Shown in pieces: positions 13,201 to 25,797 of a stretch of DNA of 64,000 nt. Location of the stretch: the NCBI RefSeq assembly GCF_018812025.1, contig NC_063061.1, forward strand, positions 3,944,001 to 4,008,000, read 5' to 3'. The notes under the pieces are model-generated. The model was not told where the DNA came from and did not search any database. It saw only the letters and a program-made list of their open reading frames with translations. The DNA comes from Megalobrama amblycephala. Taxonomy: Eukaryota > Chordata > Actinopteri > Cypriniformes > Xenocyprididae. The translations under genes and the position numbers were made by a program. Numbering within the stretch: the first letter of the stretch is position 1; each line of letters begins with the position of its first letter.

Positions 13201-14424
13201 CAGACTCCTCAGCAGGGTCGGGATGGACTGACTCAAACCCTGGCAGTGATGCTCCAATAGAGTGGACATAAAGTCAATGTAGATGGAGGTGGTCGTTTCC
13301 AGTCCACTTGTCACATCTACACCATCACTGAGCCTCTCTCGCATAACCGTGCAGATGATCCAGCAGATAACAGGGATGGAGCAGGCAGTGATGAGGGTTT
13401 CATTTGCTCTCACACGTTCATAGGCTTTCCTGAAAAGTTCATTATTCTTAAAGAACTTGTGAAAGTACTCCTCCACCCCTTTTTCTGAAAATCCCATAAT
13501 CTCAGTGAAACGCTGAGGACCTTTGAGCAGTTTACTCAGTGTATCTGTAGCTGTAGATCTGGTGGTGACCAGCAGGAAGGACTCTGGCAGGATGTGACCC
13601 CTCAGCAGGGCATTAAGAGTGACCACAGGTGGGGCTTCTTGAAGTGGATCAGTGTATGTTGTCATGGGATAAATGTCCTCTATGAGCTCATCAAATCCAT
13701 CAATGATAAAAAGCACCTTCTCTGGTGACTGCTGTAAAATCTGTGAGATCTCATTTGATGTTAAACTGCAGCTGTAGCTCAAAATCTCCACCAAACTTTT
13801 TTTGTCAGAAATGCGATTTATTTCTTTACACATTAAGTGGAATACAATATCAAACCGCCCTTTGTAGAGGTCACCAGATGCCCAGTCCATCATGATTTTC
13901 TGCACAGTGAAGGATTTCCCATTCCCAGAATTCCCCTGCAGTATAACAGCACTGGGACTGATTCTGTGGTCATCTGGGTTGAAGAGAGAGTTCAGATGGA
14001 CAGATTCATCACTGCTCCTGGAGCTAAGGACCTGCTGGAAGCTCTCTCCACTGGAGCTGATCTCTTCTTCTCTCTCTTTTTGATTCCTGTATCTCTGAAT
14101 GATCAAAGGTTGTGTGTAGCGCTCAGACAGCAGCACATGTTCACCAGGCAGTGAGTTATACTCAGTCACATACTGATACTCATTGCAGATCAGCTTCTTA
14201 TATTTGAGAATCAATGATCTTATCGCTGCAGAAATAAAATAAGCAGTTTTTACAGGGTTAGTGCCTTTTAGAACAAATTCTGATTCTAATAGAGTAAAAA
14301 GGTTCAGAGCAGACTGTAAGTAGCTGTGAAATAAAAATGTGTAAGTTACAATATTCAAGACTTCAGATTCATCAATTACCTGAGGATGGTGTTTTTTCAG
14401 AGTGTGGGCGAAAACAAGTGAAAC
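10268..14424 (-). CDS. NACHT-LRR (NLRP-like) innate immune receptor, ends not found
   Basis: An intracellular NOD-like receptor gene, of the kind that oligomerises through a NACHT ATPase. Exons on the minus strand: 14424-12581 (1,844 bp, NACHT), 11353-11270 (84 bp), 11156-11070 (87 bp) and 10507-10268 (240 bp). All have AG acceptors and GT donors, and the three introns share one phase. The large open frame (12577-14463) translates to 628 residues. It shows a Walker A GNSGNGKS near residue 177, a Walker B LFIIDGFDEL near 251, and a winged-helix/NOD-type region ending in SFMHLSFQEFFTALYY. The small exons are leucine-rich-repeat-like. Residues before V14 of that frame are probably intronic, because a CTGCAG acceptor precedes V14. 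No N-terminal effector exon was seen: a MITE and a BEL element lie directly upstream. The gene may be partial or a pseudogene, although the four exons carry no stops. Confidence 0.8.
10722..10862. mobile_element. hAT-type foldback MITE in an NLR intron
   Basis: The two 141-bp ends are near-complementary (left TAGGGATCCTCAAATCC, right inverse CAGGGTTCCTCAAATCC) and an exact 8-bp duplication ATCTATAG flanks it (10714-10721 and 10863-10870). It lies between LRR exons of the NACHT-LRR gene. A second copy of the family is at 53,568-53,753. Confidence 0.85.
11531..12408. mobile_element. TTAA-flanked MITE, family A, copy 1 (NLR intron)
   Basis: Termini AGGGTTAATTCACCC and the inverse GTGAACTAACCCT, flanked by TTAA on both sides (11527-11530, 12409-12412). 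A TTAA duplication is the signature of piggyBac-like and Kolobok transposons. It lies in the intron after the NACHT exon. Related copies are at 14,520 and 53,760, and a decayed partial copy ends near 51,690. Confidence 0.8.
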
Positions 14425-14519
14425 CTGCAGAACATTAGACAAACTTTCATTGAATGTCGACAAATTACAAATTATAGATCATCAACAGCTAAATCTAGAA
14501 CAAACACTTACAGCATTAA

Positions 14520-15375
14520 AGGGATAGATCAACCAAAAATTTAATTTCTGTCATTAATTACTCACCTTCATGTCGTTCCACACCCGTAAGACCTTCCCGT
14601 TCATCTTCGAAACACAAATTAAGATATTTTGATAAAATCTGATGGCTCAGTGAGGCCTCAATTGACAGCAAGTTAATTTACAATGCCCAGAAAGGTAGTA
14701 ATGACATATTTAAAAGTCCATGTGACTGCAGTGGTTCAACCTTAATGTTATGAAGCAACGAGAATATTTTTGTGTGCCAAAAAAACAAAACAACAGCTTT
14801 ATTCAACAATTTCTTCTCTTCCGTATCTGTCTCAGATGCGCATTCAGGAGAACACCACGATGCATGCGTGTGGTGATGACGCAGGAGCTTGCGTTCTGAC
14901 ATATGAACCGGACGCACAGGGCTGTGCTTACAAACAGAGGAAGATGCACACTGTACATAAAACAGTTCATAACCGTGTCTACAGAGGATGAAATGCATTT
15001 TTTTGCACAACCTTACTAATTCGAACCAGAATATACAGAATATATATTCTCATGAACATGCGTTAGAGACTGATATGGAAGAAAGGAAATAAAGTCGTTA
15101 TTTTGTTTTTTTGGCACACAAAAAGTATTCTCGTCGCTTTATAACATTAAGGTTGAACCGCTGTAGTCACATGGACTGTTTTAAATATGTCTGTATTACC
15201 TTCTGGGTATTGAAAGTGCAAATTAACTTGCTGTCAATGGAGGCCTCACGAGCCATCGGATTTTATAAAAAAATATCTTAATTTGTGTTCTGAAGATGAA
15301 CGAAGGTCTTACGGATGTGGAACGACATGAGGGTGAGTAATTAATGACATTTTTCATTTTGGGTGAGCTAACCCT
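14520..15375. mobile_element. TTAA-flanked MITE, family A, copy 2
   Basis: The same family as at 11,531: termini AGGGATAGATCAACC and the inverse GGGTGAGCTAACCCT, with TTAA at 14516-14519 and 15376-15379. It sits immediately upstream of the recognised NACHT exon of the NLR gene, where 5' exons would be expected. Confidence 0.8.
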
Positions 15376-15399
15376 TTAATATAACTTCATTAGTAGGTA

Positions 15400-18300
15400 T
15401 CCAATAGCTGTTACGGAACTGAGGGACCACTGGAGGGAGTAATTGGTGATAGGTTATTTATTTTGCAGCAGTGAGCACATAAAAAGACATAGGGCGAACA
15501 CAAGGGAGAGTAGAGCACAGGATACAGCTGGAGTGGATCACTGGAGATAATGCTAGGGAAATTGCTGGAGAATTAAAAGGTCCATTAAGTTCAAAACACA
15601 AAGGTATAATGAGACTGGACCATGAGGGAAGATATGGTGTTTTGAAAAACAGGATACAGCTGAAATGGACAGTCTTCTCAGGAAATTAGATCAGCTTAAG
15701 AAACGTAAGCACCGTCAAAACGAAATGATGGAACACATCAAAACATTATGCATTATTGCCACAATTGTCTCCAGCACCTTCTCATTCATCAAGCCCTCCT
15801 CCCTCACATTTACATGACCCTGTGTCACATGCTGGAAAACAGGCTGAATGCACATTGGTGAGACATGAGGAAAAGTCAGTTAAGAGAGGTGGTGTTCCTA
15901 AAGCAGGGCTGGAGAGTCGCAGCCTTGGATTTACTCCAATCAATCCACATTAGTCAAGAACTACAGGTTTAATGTATTCCTCTATCTCCTCTGGCGTGGC
16001 ATCTCCCATCTGTCACTACAACCACTATTTCAGCCTGTTCCCACCATTCTCCCAGTCAAAAACAAGCTGTAACTCATGATGCTGAACAATCATTCCGGCG
16101 CCCTAAGCCTCAGCACCTAATCGCGCCAGCACCTGCCTATCAACATCCTATAGTACCTTATGGCTATCTTACAACACCACATTCACAGATGCAGCCAGTG
16201 AATGAACCTACCTAATTCAGTTATGTCCCTCCTTACAAACGATGATGCCATTCGGCATTACCCTCTCAAAACATGATTCATGGGTTTGTCCCTTCAGTGA
16301 GCACTGCAGCAGTTGTCACTCCTCCACAGCTGATACGAGACCTGCTGCAGGCCACTGGATGGTAGTATACCTCAATGGACATTGTATAGCCCCCCTAAAC
16401 TTAAAATTCCAGACTCCACAAGTGACAGTGAAAATCTGTATTCAGCAGCTATGCAAGCACTTCAACTACAGTACAGTCAGCCACATCAACTGGCTTAAAG
16501 TAAGAAAGGAGCCATTCTCACATCACTAAATGTCAAGCCCAATGATAGCCACAGCTTTCAGAGATTTGCTTTGCATGTCCATCCCCTAATCAGTATGCTG
16601 CTGTCCCTAGAGGGGCCCAGACGGATGGAGCTTAATTGCCGCTCACATGTAGACCATCCACTTAACAAGCTGCCAAAGTATCTACACGATGGCTTCAGTG
16701 AGTTCCTTCAACAGCAGGGACTTCGCTGGAAGTCTGCAAGTTAAAGCACAACAGCAAAGACTGTTGATTTGTTTAGTACAGCGCTACCAGTACGATAAAC
16801 TTCCAGGTGTTGGATTATGGTGGAAGGAGTTCAACGTTATGTCACCCCTCCTGCGTAAACTTGGTGCTCCGAAGCACATCAGCACGATTCAATCAGTCGT
16901 GCTCAGTCTAAAGAGTACAGAGAGGAATCTTAAGGGAGACCCAGAGAAAGTTGCCATCTACTCTGGTGAGATTAATAAACTCATTAAGGCAGACTATGTT
17001 ACTAAGCTTCAGCCTGAAGAAGTTGTTAAGTCAGAGGAGGCCTGGTACATCCCACTCCAACTGGTGTGCCAGAATGATAAACCAAGATTGGTCTTCAATT
17101 GTTCATTCAGGTATCAAGGTCTATCTCTGAATAATCAGCTTCTGCCAGGGCCTGCTCTTGGCCCATCATTTTTGGGTGTTCTCTTGAGGTTTAGTAAACA
17201 CCATGTAGCTATAATTGCAGATATTCGTAGAATGTTCCATCGGGTCCACCTGTTGCTTGAGGACAGACCTCTGCTCCGACCTCTCATTTGGTGAAATTTG
17301 CACTATGAGAACTGTCCAGATGTCTATGAATGGCAAGTCTGCCATTTGGTACAACCAGTAGCCCATGTTGTGCCTTGCAACAGCATGCTTGCAATAACTT
17401 AGATAGTAACCCAAGTGTTCTGAAAACAGTGCAGCAGAGTTTTTATGTGGACAATTACCTGGAAAGCTTTCCAACCACATCAGAGGCCAAAATGACAGTT
17501 GATTACCTGTGCAGTCTACTGGCAGCAGGGGGATTTGACCTCAGAAAATGAGCTAGCAACCAGCCATCAGTGATATCACATTTACCCACAGAAGCAAGGC
17601 TGCAGAACAATGGCTTGGGCAGAACAGGACTGATCCACTGGAGCAAATCTAGGCTTCAGGTGGCTTCAGGTGGAATTGTGCTGCTGATATACTAGGATAC
17701 AACTATTGTCCCATTGAACATGCCACACTAACAATGAGAACAACTTATCAGTTGATCCCCTTGGGCTTCATCGTGCCTTTCACTACATGAGCAAAGGTGC
17801 TCATTTAACAATTAGGGTTTAGAAAAAAGAGATTGGGATGACCAAAACTTGGCACCAGACCTTTGTGCTGCTTGGAATACATGGGAAAGTGAGTTGCAGT
17901 GTCTCAGCACCATAACAATTCCTTGCTGTTACTCCTCAGTTCCTAATGATGCACCATAGAAGTATGACCTCCATGTGTTTTGTGACATGATTCGGCAGAC
18001 ACCAAGCTCATTGATCATTGTGAAGCAGAATTGGTCCTATTGAGAGAATGTCAAGCTCAGAGCTTTCCTGATGAGATAGCGGCCCTCAAAACACAAAATC
18101 ACAAAATCATACCAAATCACAGTCGACTAATGTGTCTTGCTCCAGAATGGGATCCAGTGAGTAATGTATTTATAGTTTGATGATGATTACAGAGACTGGA
18201 GAGCCCAAATATTAAACAGATTCACCCTGTAGTGTTAGATCTGCGGCATCCAGCAACAAAGCTTCTCATTAAAGACTTTGATGAGTGCTTCTTGCACCCA

Positions 18301-19260
18301 CGTGCAGAAGCGACAGTATGCAGTAATATGGAGACAATACTGGGTTTTGCGAGGATGCCAAGCTGGTAAATACCACCAACTTAACTGTTCATTCTGTCAA
18401 TGATTGAGAGCTCAGTCTAAGGTACCACAGATGGCAGATTTGCCACCAGAGCATCTCAGGCTTCTCTCTCCACCATTTTATTCAACAGGAGTAGACTGTT
18501 TTCGGCCCTTATCATGTCAAAATAGGCAGAAGGATCGAGAAACATTGAGGTGTTATTTTCAAATGCCTCACCACAAGAGTTGTTCACATAGAGCTTCTCA
18601 ACTCCATGGATGTGGACGTTTTCCTGCTTGCTCTTCGACGATTCATAATTAATGGAGCAGTTAGCCATTTACTAGATCCTCTTCAAGTTCAATCCACCTA
18701 ATGCTCCTCATTTTGGAGGTGTTTGTGAGCAAGAGGTCTGCTCCATTAAAGTTGCTCTCCAGGTGGCAGTTGGAAGTCAGTCTGTCTCTTAAGATGTCCT
18801 GTCTACAGTCTTACTAGAGGGCATTTTGAATTTAAAACCCCTTGGATGCGTTTCGGCAGATGTTGCAGATCTCTACGCCATTACACCAAACTTTCTCCTT
18901 CATTGCTTCAGAAGAAACGGGGTGGCGCTACCAATTTTGGACTCAATTTACAAGGAACTACTTTTACCCACGCTCCAGACACACCAGAAATGGCACAAAC
19001 CATCGGACACTCTAGGCTCAGGGGTCTTGATAATTGATCCACAACTTTCTAGGGCTCAATGGCCTATTGGTAAAGTGGTTAAGACTGTGATCAGTAAGAA
19101 TTGATGTGTGAGAAGACATCATCGACATCATTGTTAAATGCATAGTGTACACCAGGCCAATTGTTTGCCTTATTCCATTGCCTGCACTTGAGGATGATAA
19201 CAAAGAGTCTTAAAGAATTCTCTTAACTTGCACATTTGCTGCTCAAATGTGTGGGCGGCT
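15400..19260 (+). mobile_element. Degenerate BEL/Pao LTR retrotransposon (gag-pol remnant)
   Basis: Plus-strand frames give, in order, gag-like proline-rich peptides (about 15,660-16,230), reverse transcriptase, integrase and the C-terminal Pao-type tail. RT is seen in 16689-17294 (AWYIPLQLVCQNDKPRLVFN, and IADIRRMFHRV around the first catalytic Asp). The YVDD box reads YVDN at about 17,443, with GGFDLRK after it. Integrase shows STGVDCFRP near 18,490. The tail has SRAQWPIGKV near 19,050 and VYTRPIVCLIPLPALEDD near 19,147. Stops and frameshifts separate the pieces, so it is dead. LTRs could not be delimited. It lies directly behind the NLR fragment. Confidence 0.85.
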
Positions 19261-20165
19261 GTAGTGAATTATTTACAACTATATGTCTTTCAGTATTATC
19301 TACTGCTGTATTTCATAACTAATAAGGGTTTGTAAGGGTATGTAAAATAATTAATATATATGGAAAGTACGTACTATGCAATTTTTAGTGTATATGGTTT
19401 TGGCGTAAGTGACGCATTCTCCGTTATGCATACTGAGCTGTCAGAATATGACGCATTTTCCACCCATGCAGCATCAAAAGTTATTGACGAAAAACTAATG
19501 ACAACACCTCCCTGCTAAAGTGGTTAACACCATTAAAGAACGAGTGGGGCAATCCACAGCATGCATATGGAATTAAAATACTGATAAATTTATTTGAAAA
19601 TTTATCATAATTATTATTATCAGCATCTATGAATGTATAACATTTTTCTTACCAGGTGCATTGTGTATGATGTTGACATTGCCTGTTATTGTATTGTTAG
19701 TGAGCACAGGTGTTGTAACATGGCTTCCACTCTGAGCTGCAACGCTGACATTTGGCCCAGCATGGGATCTGAGAATATCATTGTTACTGCAAAACTCTAG
19801 ATGACAAGAGAAAATTTTTAGGCATCCTATAACTGATATGATATGCTTTTAGCCTGAAATATCATCAATGAAATGAGCACTTGTTCAGTTTGATACAAGC
19901 TTTGTATACAGCTGAGGAACAGAGAAAAATTGACATTTTTACATATAAGTACTTTTACAGAATAAAAAATAAAACTAGAAAGATTAAAGTTTTTTTTAGT
20001 CTTGACTGATAAAATCATGTTACACCCAAAACCATGAGAAAAATGTTTAGAAAATGCCCAGTTTGACATACGGTCAGAAGTGTCCATCTCAGTTTATTCT
20101 CTGCAAGAATAGAAACACACACATAAAAATGCAAAAAAATGCAAAAAAAAAAAAAAGTTACATTA
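19261..20165. other. No gene recognised
   Basis: Follows the BEL/Pao remnant and may include its degraded 3' LTR, which could not be paired with a 5' copy. No exon or RNA gene was seen. Confidence 0.4.
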
Positions 20166-22222
20166 ATCGGTCTTTGTCAGGTGACGTCACACTCGTGAAA
20201 ACCGAAGTGCATTATGAGCATCGCCGCCATTTGTAAGGTATCCAAACAATCTCTGTATCAGTGCAGATTAGTTGTTTTTTTCTTTGGCTTCTTTTCATTG
20301 TAAAAATGGTACACTTTTGTTGTGTTGAAAGCAGCAATAATATGTCCCACAATAGAAAATGTCAAAAACTTTACTATGAGACAAGATTTAGTCGGTTCCC
20401 TACTTGAAAAAGGCTGTACGGATAGTATGTAGAGGCAATAACAGAGGCGCCGGATCGCATGGTTTGCAGCAGTGAGACGCAAAACATCACTTTCGTCAAG
20501 ATATCTCCATTCATGTATGCTTGCTTTCTACATTTTCACGAAGGTAAGTTAGAGATTTCTGTTTTCTAAAGTAGCAAACGTTATATCAACGCATTGTATG
20601 TGCTATGAAACAATCAATTTAAACTGAATCCCTTTACTTAAATATGTCTCTTTTTTTCATTATTTTGCTACGGCTTTTTACAATTTTATTTTATCTACTT
20701 GGGTACGACATATTTTTGCTCAGTATCCATATACTGATTATAATTTTCTGACTACTTTTTACAGCTGTGGTCCTGTGTGATTTTATGTAGCTAAAAACCT
20801 TTTCATTTCATTGCAGGTCATCCTGCTTAAAGATTATGGAGACTGACCCCAACTGGACACCATCCCTCCCTATATTAGAGCCACATCAGCATTAAACGCA
20901 GGGTGTGTCTCAATCAGCTCCCTAGTTCAGTAGTTAGGGCACTGATCAGGACTGTCTCAGTCGCAAAATTTGTGTACACAATATACTGATTCAAGAGCTC
21001 AGAGCTGATTGAGAAGCACACACAGACACTATGTAGGGAAAAACAATGCAGTCAGCTGACACTATGGTCCATCAGGCTGGAGAAAGTGATCGGCTTCACA
21101 CTGAGAAGATGCAGAAGGAGATGGTGATCTGCATGTGCAAAAGTAAACCGACAGCTGCAGCATGGACTTGATATGTACAGGCTGTCTGATGTTTGTTTTG
21201 GAGATGATGATGTTGTTAATGTATTATACGGGTCTGGCAAACCTGGCAACCTTTATGGTGTTATTTATTTATTTATTTTTGGTGCCTCTGATTCCAGACG
21301 CAACGAACATTCACAATACAAATACAAATGCTTCTGTGAACCTAAATGTACCTCAGATTTGATCTGCCTGCACAACACTTATCTCTCATGTTTCCCCAAA
21401 GACAGTATACAGAACATTCAATGAAACAGTGTCATATCTATATGCTAACCTGAAGCTTTGCACAGAATTATGAGATAATAAGAGATTATTGACCGTTTTG
21501 AGATTTTAAGAGAAACCATCCAATCTGACAGCGCATGTTAATCTTCTGTAGAATTGTAGTGTAGAAATGTGATGCACCTAAAATACTATAATTTTATTAT
21601 ATAATTTTCTGCTTATGCTTTATCCAGTCTTGCATGAACAATAAAGCATGTATAATTACATTTTTTAAAATGTTGTTTAGTGTCTTCTTGTAATCAACAT
21701 TTCAACAGCCAAATGAAGTATGCAAACCAAATGTACACACAGGGTAATTTGTAAACTTATTTTATTTTATGAATTCACAGGTATATGCACTTATAGCGTT
21801 AACAATTTCATTAATAATATCCACGATCCGTAAAACAGATATTTAACTTATCCACGAATGAGGATGGATGCAGTGATGTTATAAAATCATGGCAGAATAA
21901 AAAAATATACATTTATTACATTTTAAGATATTTTAATCACAAATGAAATGGCTGTGGGCTTCGATTGATGATTTGGTAGCAATGCGGGGTCAGCACACCA
22001 ACTTACTGCAGTCAGTTCGTACAGATCTATCTGTTATGAATGCATGACAATTTCTCCAAATAACGGTCCCTGGCATCTTTGGTGAGTTTATCGCGATATG
22101 ACTTTTCCACAGTTTTCTTGTTTCTTGTGAATCTCTCATTCTTACAGTCAGCAGGGATACAACAAATATGGCGCCGCGGTGACGTCACATATAACAAAAT
22201 CACGTGTCTGACAAAGACCGAT
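20166..22222. mobile_element. 2.06-kb DNA transposon with 15-bp TIRs
   Basis: A perfect 15-bp terminal inverted repeat ATCGGTCTTTGTCAG at 20166-20180 has its complement at 22208-22222. Both ends then carry a GTGACGTCAC palindrome within about 35 bp. Near the right end, a minus-strand frame (about 22,190-22,027) encodes a basic peptide with KSYRDKLTKDARDRYLEKL, which looks like an N-terminal fragment of a transposon-encoded or domesticated protein. No catalytic transposase core was recognised. Superfamily is uncertain. Confidence 0.7.
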
Positions 22223-25200
22223 ACAACGTCCAACTTGTGTTCAAAATATGCACATTTTAAGAACTTTAAGGGTATTTTATATGACACTAGTGTTTACAGC
22301 TTGTGTTATGAATCTGTCCAGCAGAATAAGTTTTGTAGTATAAGTTTTGCGACGTTACCTTATTTTCACGGGAGAAAGTAAGAATGACGCGCAGGGTGAA
22401 TTTCAAGACTGGTGCTTCCGTGATCAGTCAGGTTAGAGAGGCGACACTCTGTGTCTTTTTTGACTAGGGCGTTTTTAGTAAAAAATAAATAAATAAAAGA
22501 AGAAAAAATGAAAGAAGAAATGAAAAAAGAAGTTGGCAGAGTTTTGGTAACAGTAGCAGCCGAGGGCGTCTTTTGTTGCTATGAAAACAGAGCTCTGCAA
22601 CATTAGCTTAGTGCTGTGTGGTGCGGAAATATCGAGAAAGAGGAAGTTTGCACTTGCGTAACGTTGGCTTTTGAAGTTAACGGGGAGGAGAATGTCGGCA
22701 GAGAGTAGAATAACAGATGCGTCACTCGTATTGTTTTGAATGAGAGAAAGTAGTGATGTCGGGTGAAATGGGTGAATTCAGGGTGATTGGAACAGTTTTT
22801 GAATTCCCGATTTTCTCTGTTTTTTTTTTGTTTGTTGTTGGCATAATTAAAAAAACATCAGCCGATTCAGCCCAACACATGATACATTTCTGTAATACTG
22901 AAGATGTTTCCTTTTCATTTGAGGAGAAAACAAGGTTAGCCTATATCATAATGAAAGGAGGTGTGATAGCCTACCCTTTTATGTAGCCTACACTGAGCCA
23001 AAACCTGTTTTTGGGTCTATATCACCAGGGCCTTTCAACCCTCACAAACATTTTGGTCTTAATTTCCCATTCGCTTTATGTATTGTCACTAACTGTAATT
23101 TATGTAAAGCGAAGCTGAAACTGAAACTTGGGCTCCTCTCTCATTCCGCACAAATCCAAATATTTCTATTTTCGCACTTGGACGCTAAACTATTATTTAT
23201 TATGTTAACAATGCTTTGTACTGTACTCCTGTCCCAGTATCCATGTAAAACAGCATCTTTCACATGCACAAAAACGTGTTTTGGAATAACAACACAGAGC
23301 GGTATAGTCTCATACTTCAATGCAATAGCCTAAAATTGCTAAAATTTGTTATAATATTCATTCAAGCTAATTTTACTACAGAAATGCAGAGTTAAAAAAA
23401 AATGTTTAAAATATTACATGTATTGGAAAAAATATTTTAAAATATATATTTTACCCACATATCGCCAATCTAGACAAATAGAGTATAGCCTAAAATAAAG
23501 TTTGTTCATATTCTTAATAAATTCATGAATAGGCTATTAGCTGGTTATTTAGAATGATTAGAATTTAGAATATTCAGGGGATGACTTGATAGTGTAGTAT
23601 GGAAGTAATTTAATGCCAAATGTTTCTGAAATAAAAAGCTTGTTGAATTGCACTAACTGAAGAAAAATATGCATTACATTAGCTGTGCTTGCATTTTGAT
23701 GCATTGTATTTTTAAGGCTTGCATTTTTATGGGCTGAAATTCAACATGGCTGTATATTTAAGCTGTGAATATTTCAATTAAAAATATTTCACACACATTT
23801 TCATTATTAAAAATTCAATAATTTATTTTCACCTTTCAGATTTCACTTCCAAAATATTCATGCTGTTTAAAAATACAACCTATGAAATTCGACTAGCAAT
23901 TTTCAGTCCATTTTATTTCGCTTTAAAAAATTCGCTTCCACAAATTCAGTGGTTCAAATTCGGCAGAAAATTCAACATTTCACATCCGGGAACTGCAGGA
24001 AAAGCAGTAGAGTGCCGATGCATGATCTCTATCTGCTGTTAGTCTTCTTCACCAGCAGGTGCCGCTAGCGGCTGTTTAAGACCAGAGCAACGGCTAGTAA
24101 GTCATCATTCATTCATTCATAAAAACGGATTTACAGAAATGGAGCAAGCATAAGTGAATGTGTGATGATTATCAGGGCCAGTATAAATGCAGAAAAGCTG
24201 ATAAAAACACAAAAGCTGCATTTATGTTTAATTAAGTGTCTTTATGGTTACCTGTGCAGTCTACATGTAAGCAGCTTTCTCTCCAGTGAACGAGATTATA
24301 ACGTTATTCTCTGAAGCTGGTGTACAGATCAAAAGTTAAATCTGTGGTAGACATATATTTCTCTCTGTTGTTTAGTTTCCTTAACTTTATATCGCTGCGC
24401 TGTGTTGTAATACTAGGGTTTCCCTCATCCGTCATAGGATTCCCCTGCCGTCAGGACATATAAAACTCTTAACACTACAGTGATATAAAAGACCAAACTC
24501 ACACCTCATTTGTGATGCAGGCTATACTATAGGCTCCAAGAAAGCAGATACTGGTATGAAGTCGTTTGGACGCTGAACGTTTGATATTCGCAAATTTAGG
24601 GACCGTCTCTAAAGTTACGACATTGTATTCACTCACATCTCACAGCAGAGGTGGCAAATCTGGTGCTGTCCATGAGCATGGGATGCTGCGTAAAACAGCT
24701 GGTGCCACACCAGATGTTCAGATACTTTGTTCATCAAACATCTGTGAAATTTGTTCAGTTTATGACTCAGTTGTTGAATTTTTTTTGTTTTTTTTTGTTT
24801 ATACAAATATTTACACGTTACGAAATTTGCTGGGAAAAAAGCAGTTGAAAGTGAAAAACTCAATGTGCACCAATATTGACTGGTTCCCAACTCTTTTGTT
24901 TTCACAATAAATAAATACATAAATGAATGAATGAATAAAAATTCATACAGGTTTGGAACAGGTCAGTAAATGATTTTGTGTGGACTATTCCTTGCTTTAT
25001 AGATGTATTATAGTATACTTGGAGACTATTCCAACCAAAGGGGTATATCAAAATTTGATGTTGCTTTGCAACAAAAATATGGGAAAAATAAGTGCATTTA
25101 CTTGTTTATTGTGCATTTACTTGTTTAGACTTTAATGATTATTCGTCATGATATCCAGTGAAATATGAGAAAACAGGAAATATTTGTAGTCTGGTGTTGG

Positions 25201-25797
25201 AGGCTGAAAAACACTGAATATATCAAAATAATCAAGAAATTAAGGGTGAAACAGATTATTCACACCAGGCTATAGCTTATATACTTTTTATTAGGCCACC
25301 GATACATTTGTAGAGGTTTATTTCAAGTTGTCAGCCCAATGCAGTACTGTAGTCGCAGAATGACAACGAAGAAAGCAGACTACTTAAACTTTTCAAAAAC
25401 ATTCACAAATAATAATAAAAAAAGCTAAACAGAAAACACATCAGTGTAAAACAAGGTTATTCGCTCATGCTTGCTCTGTATCCTTGTGTTAACTGTTTAG
25501 CTGAATGCCTGTTCTCAATCAGACAAAATAGATCAGACGATTTATTATATCCATTAAACAGTTGTGATTTGAGGAGCGTGTGCGTGTTGCCTCAAGGACA
25601 CGCTCACAATACGAGGATATCATGGATATTCCTTTTTTTTTTTTACAGTCTATGGGATATTCACGTAAGCGCCACCCAGTGGAACAGAATATTTCAAGAA
25701 TATTGTAACACCGTTTCGTAAACTAATCGTTCTATTGAATCGGTTCTTTTTAATGAACCGGCCGAACCAGTTAACCGAATCGGACTGAATCGTTTCA
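22223..25797. other. No gene recognised
   Basis: Mixed AT-rich sequence with short open frames only. There are patches resembling old repeats (22,440-22,760 purine-rich, 23,400-23,460 A/T runs). No paired termini or convincing exons were found. Confidence 0.4.

Noticed and set aside
13837..14154. Plus-strand open frame opposite the NACHT exon
   Set aside because: It is a shadow of the strongly coding minus strand and has no domain of its own.
24566..24910. 114-codon plus-strand frame
   Set aside because: It runs through a low-complexity T/F-rich tract, has no recognised domain, and overlaps equally long frames on the other strand.
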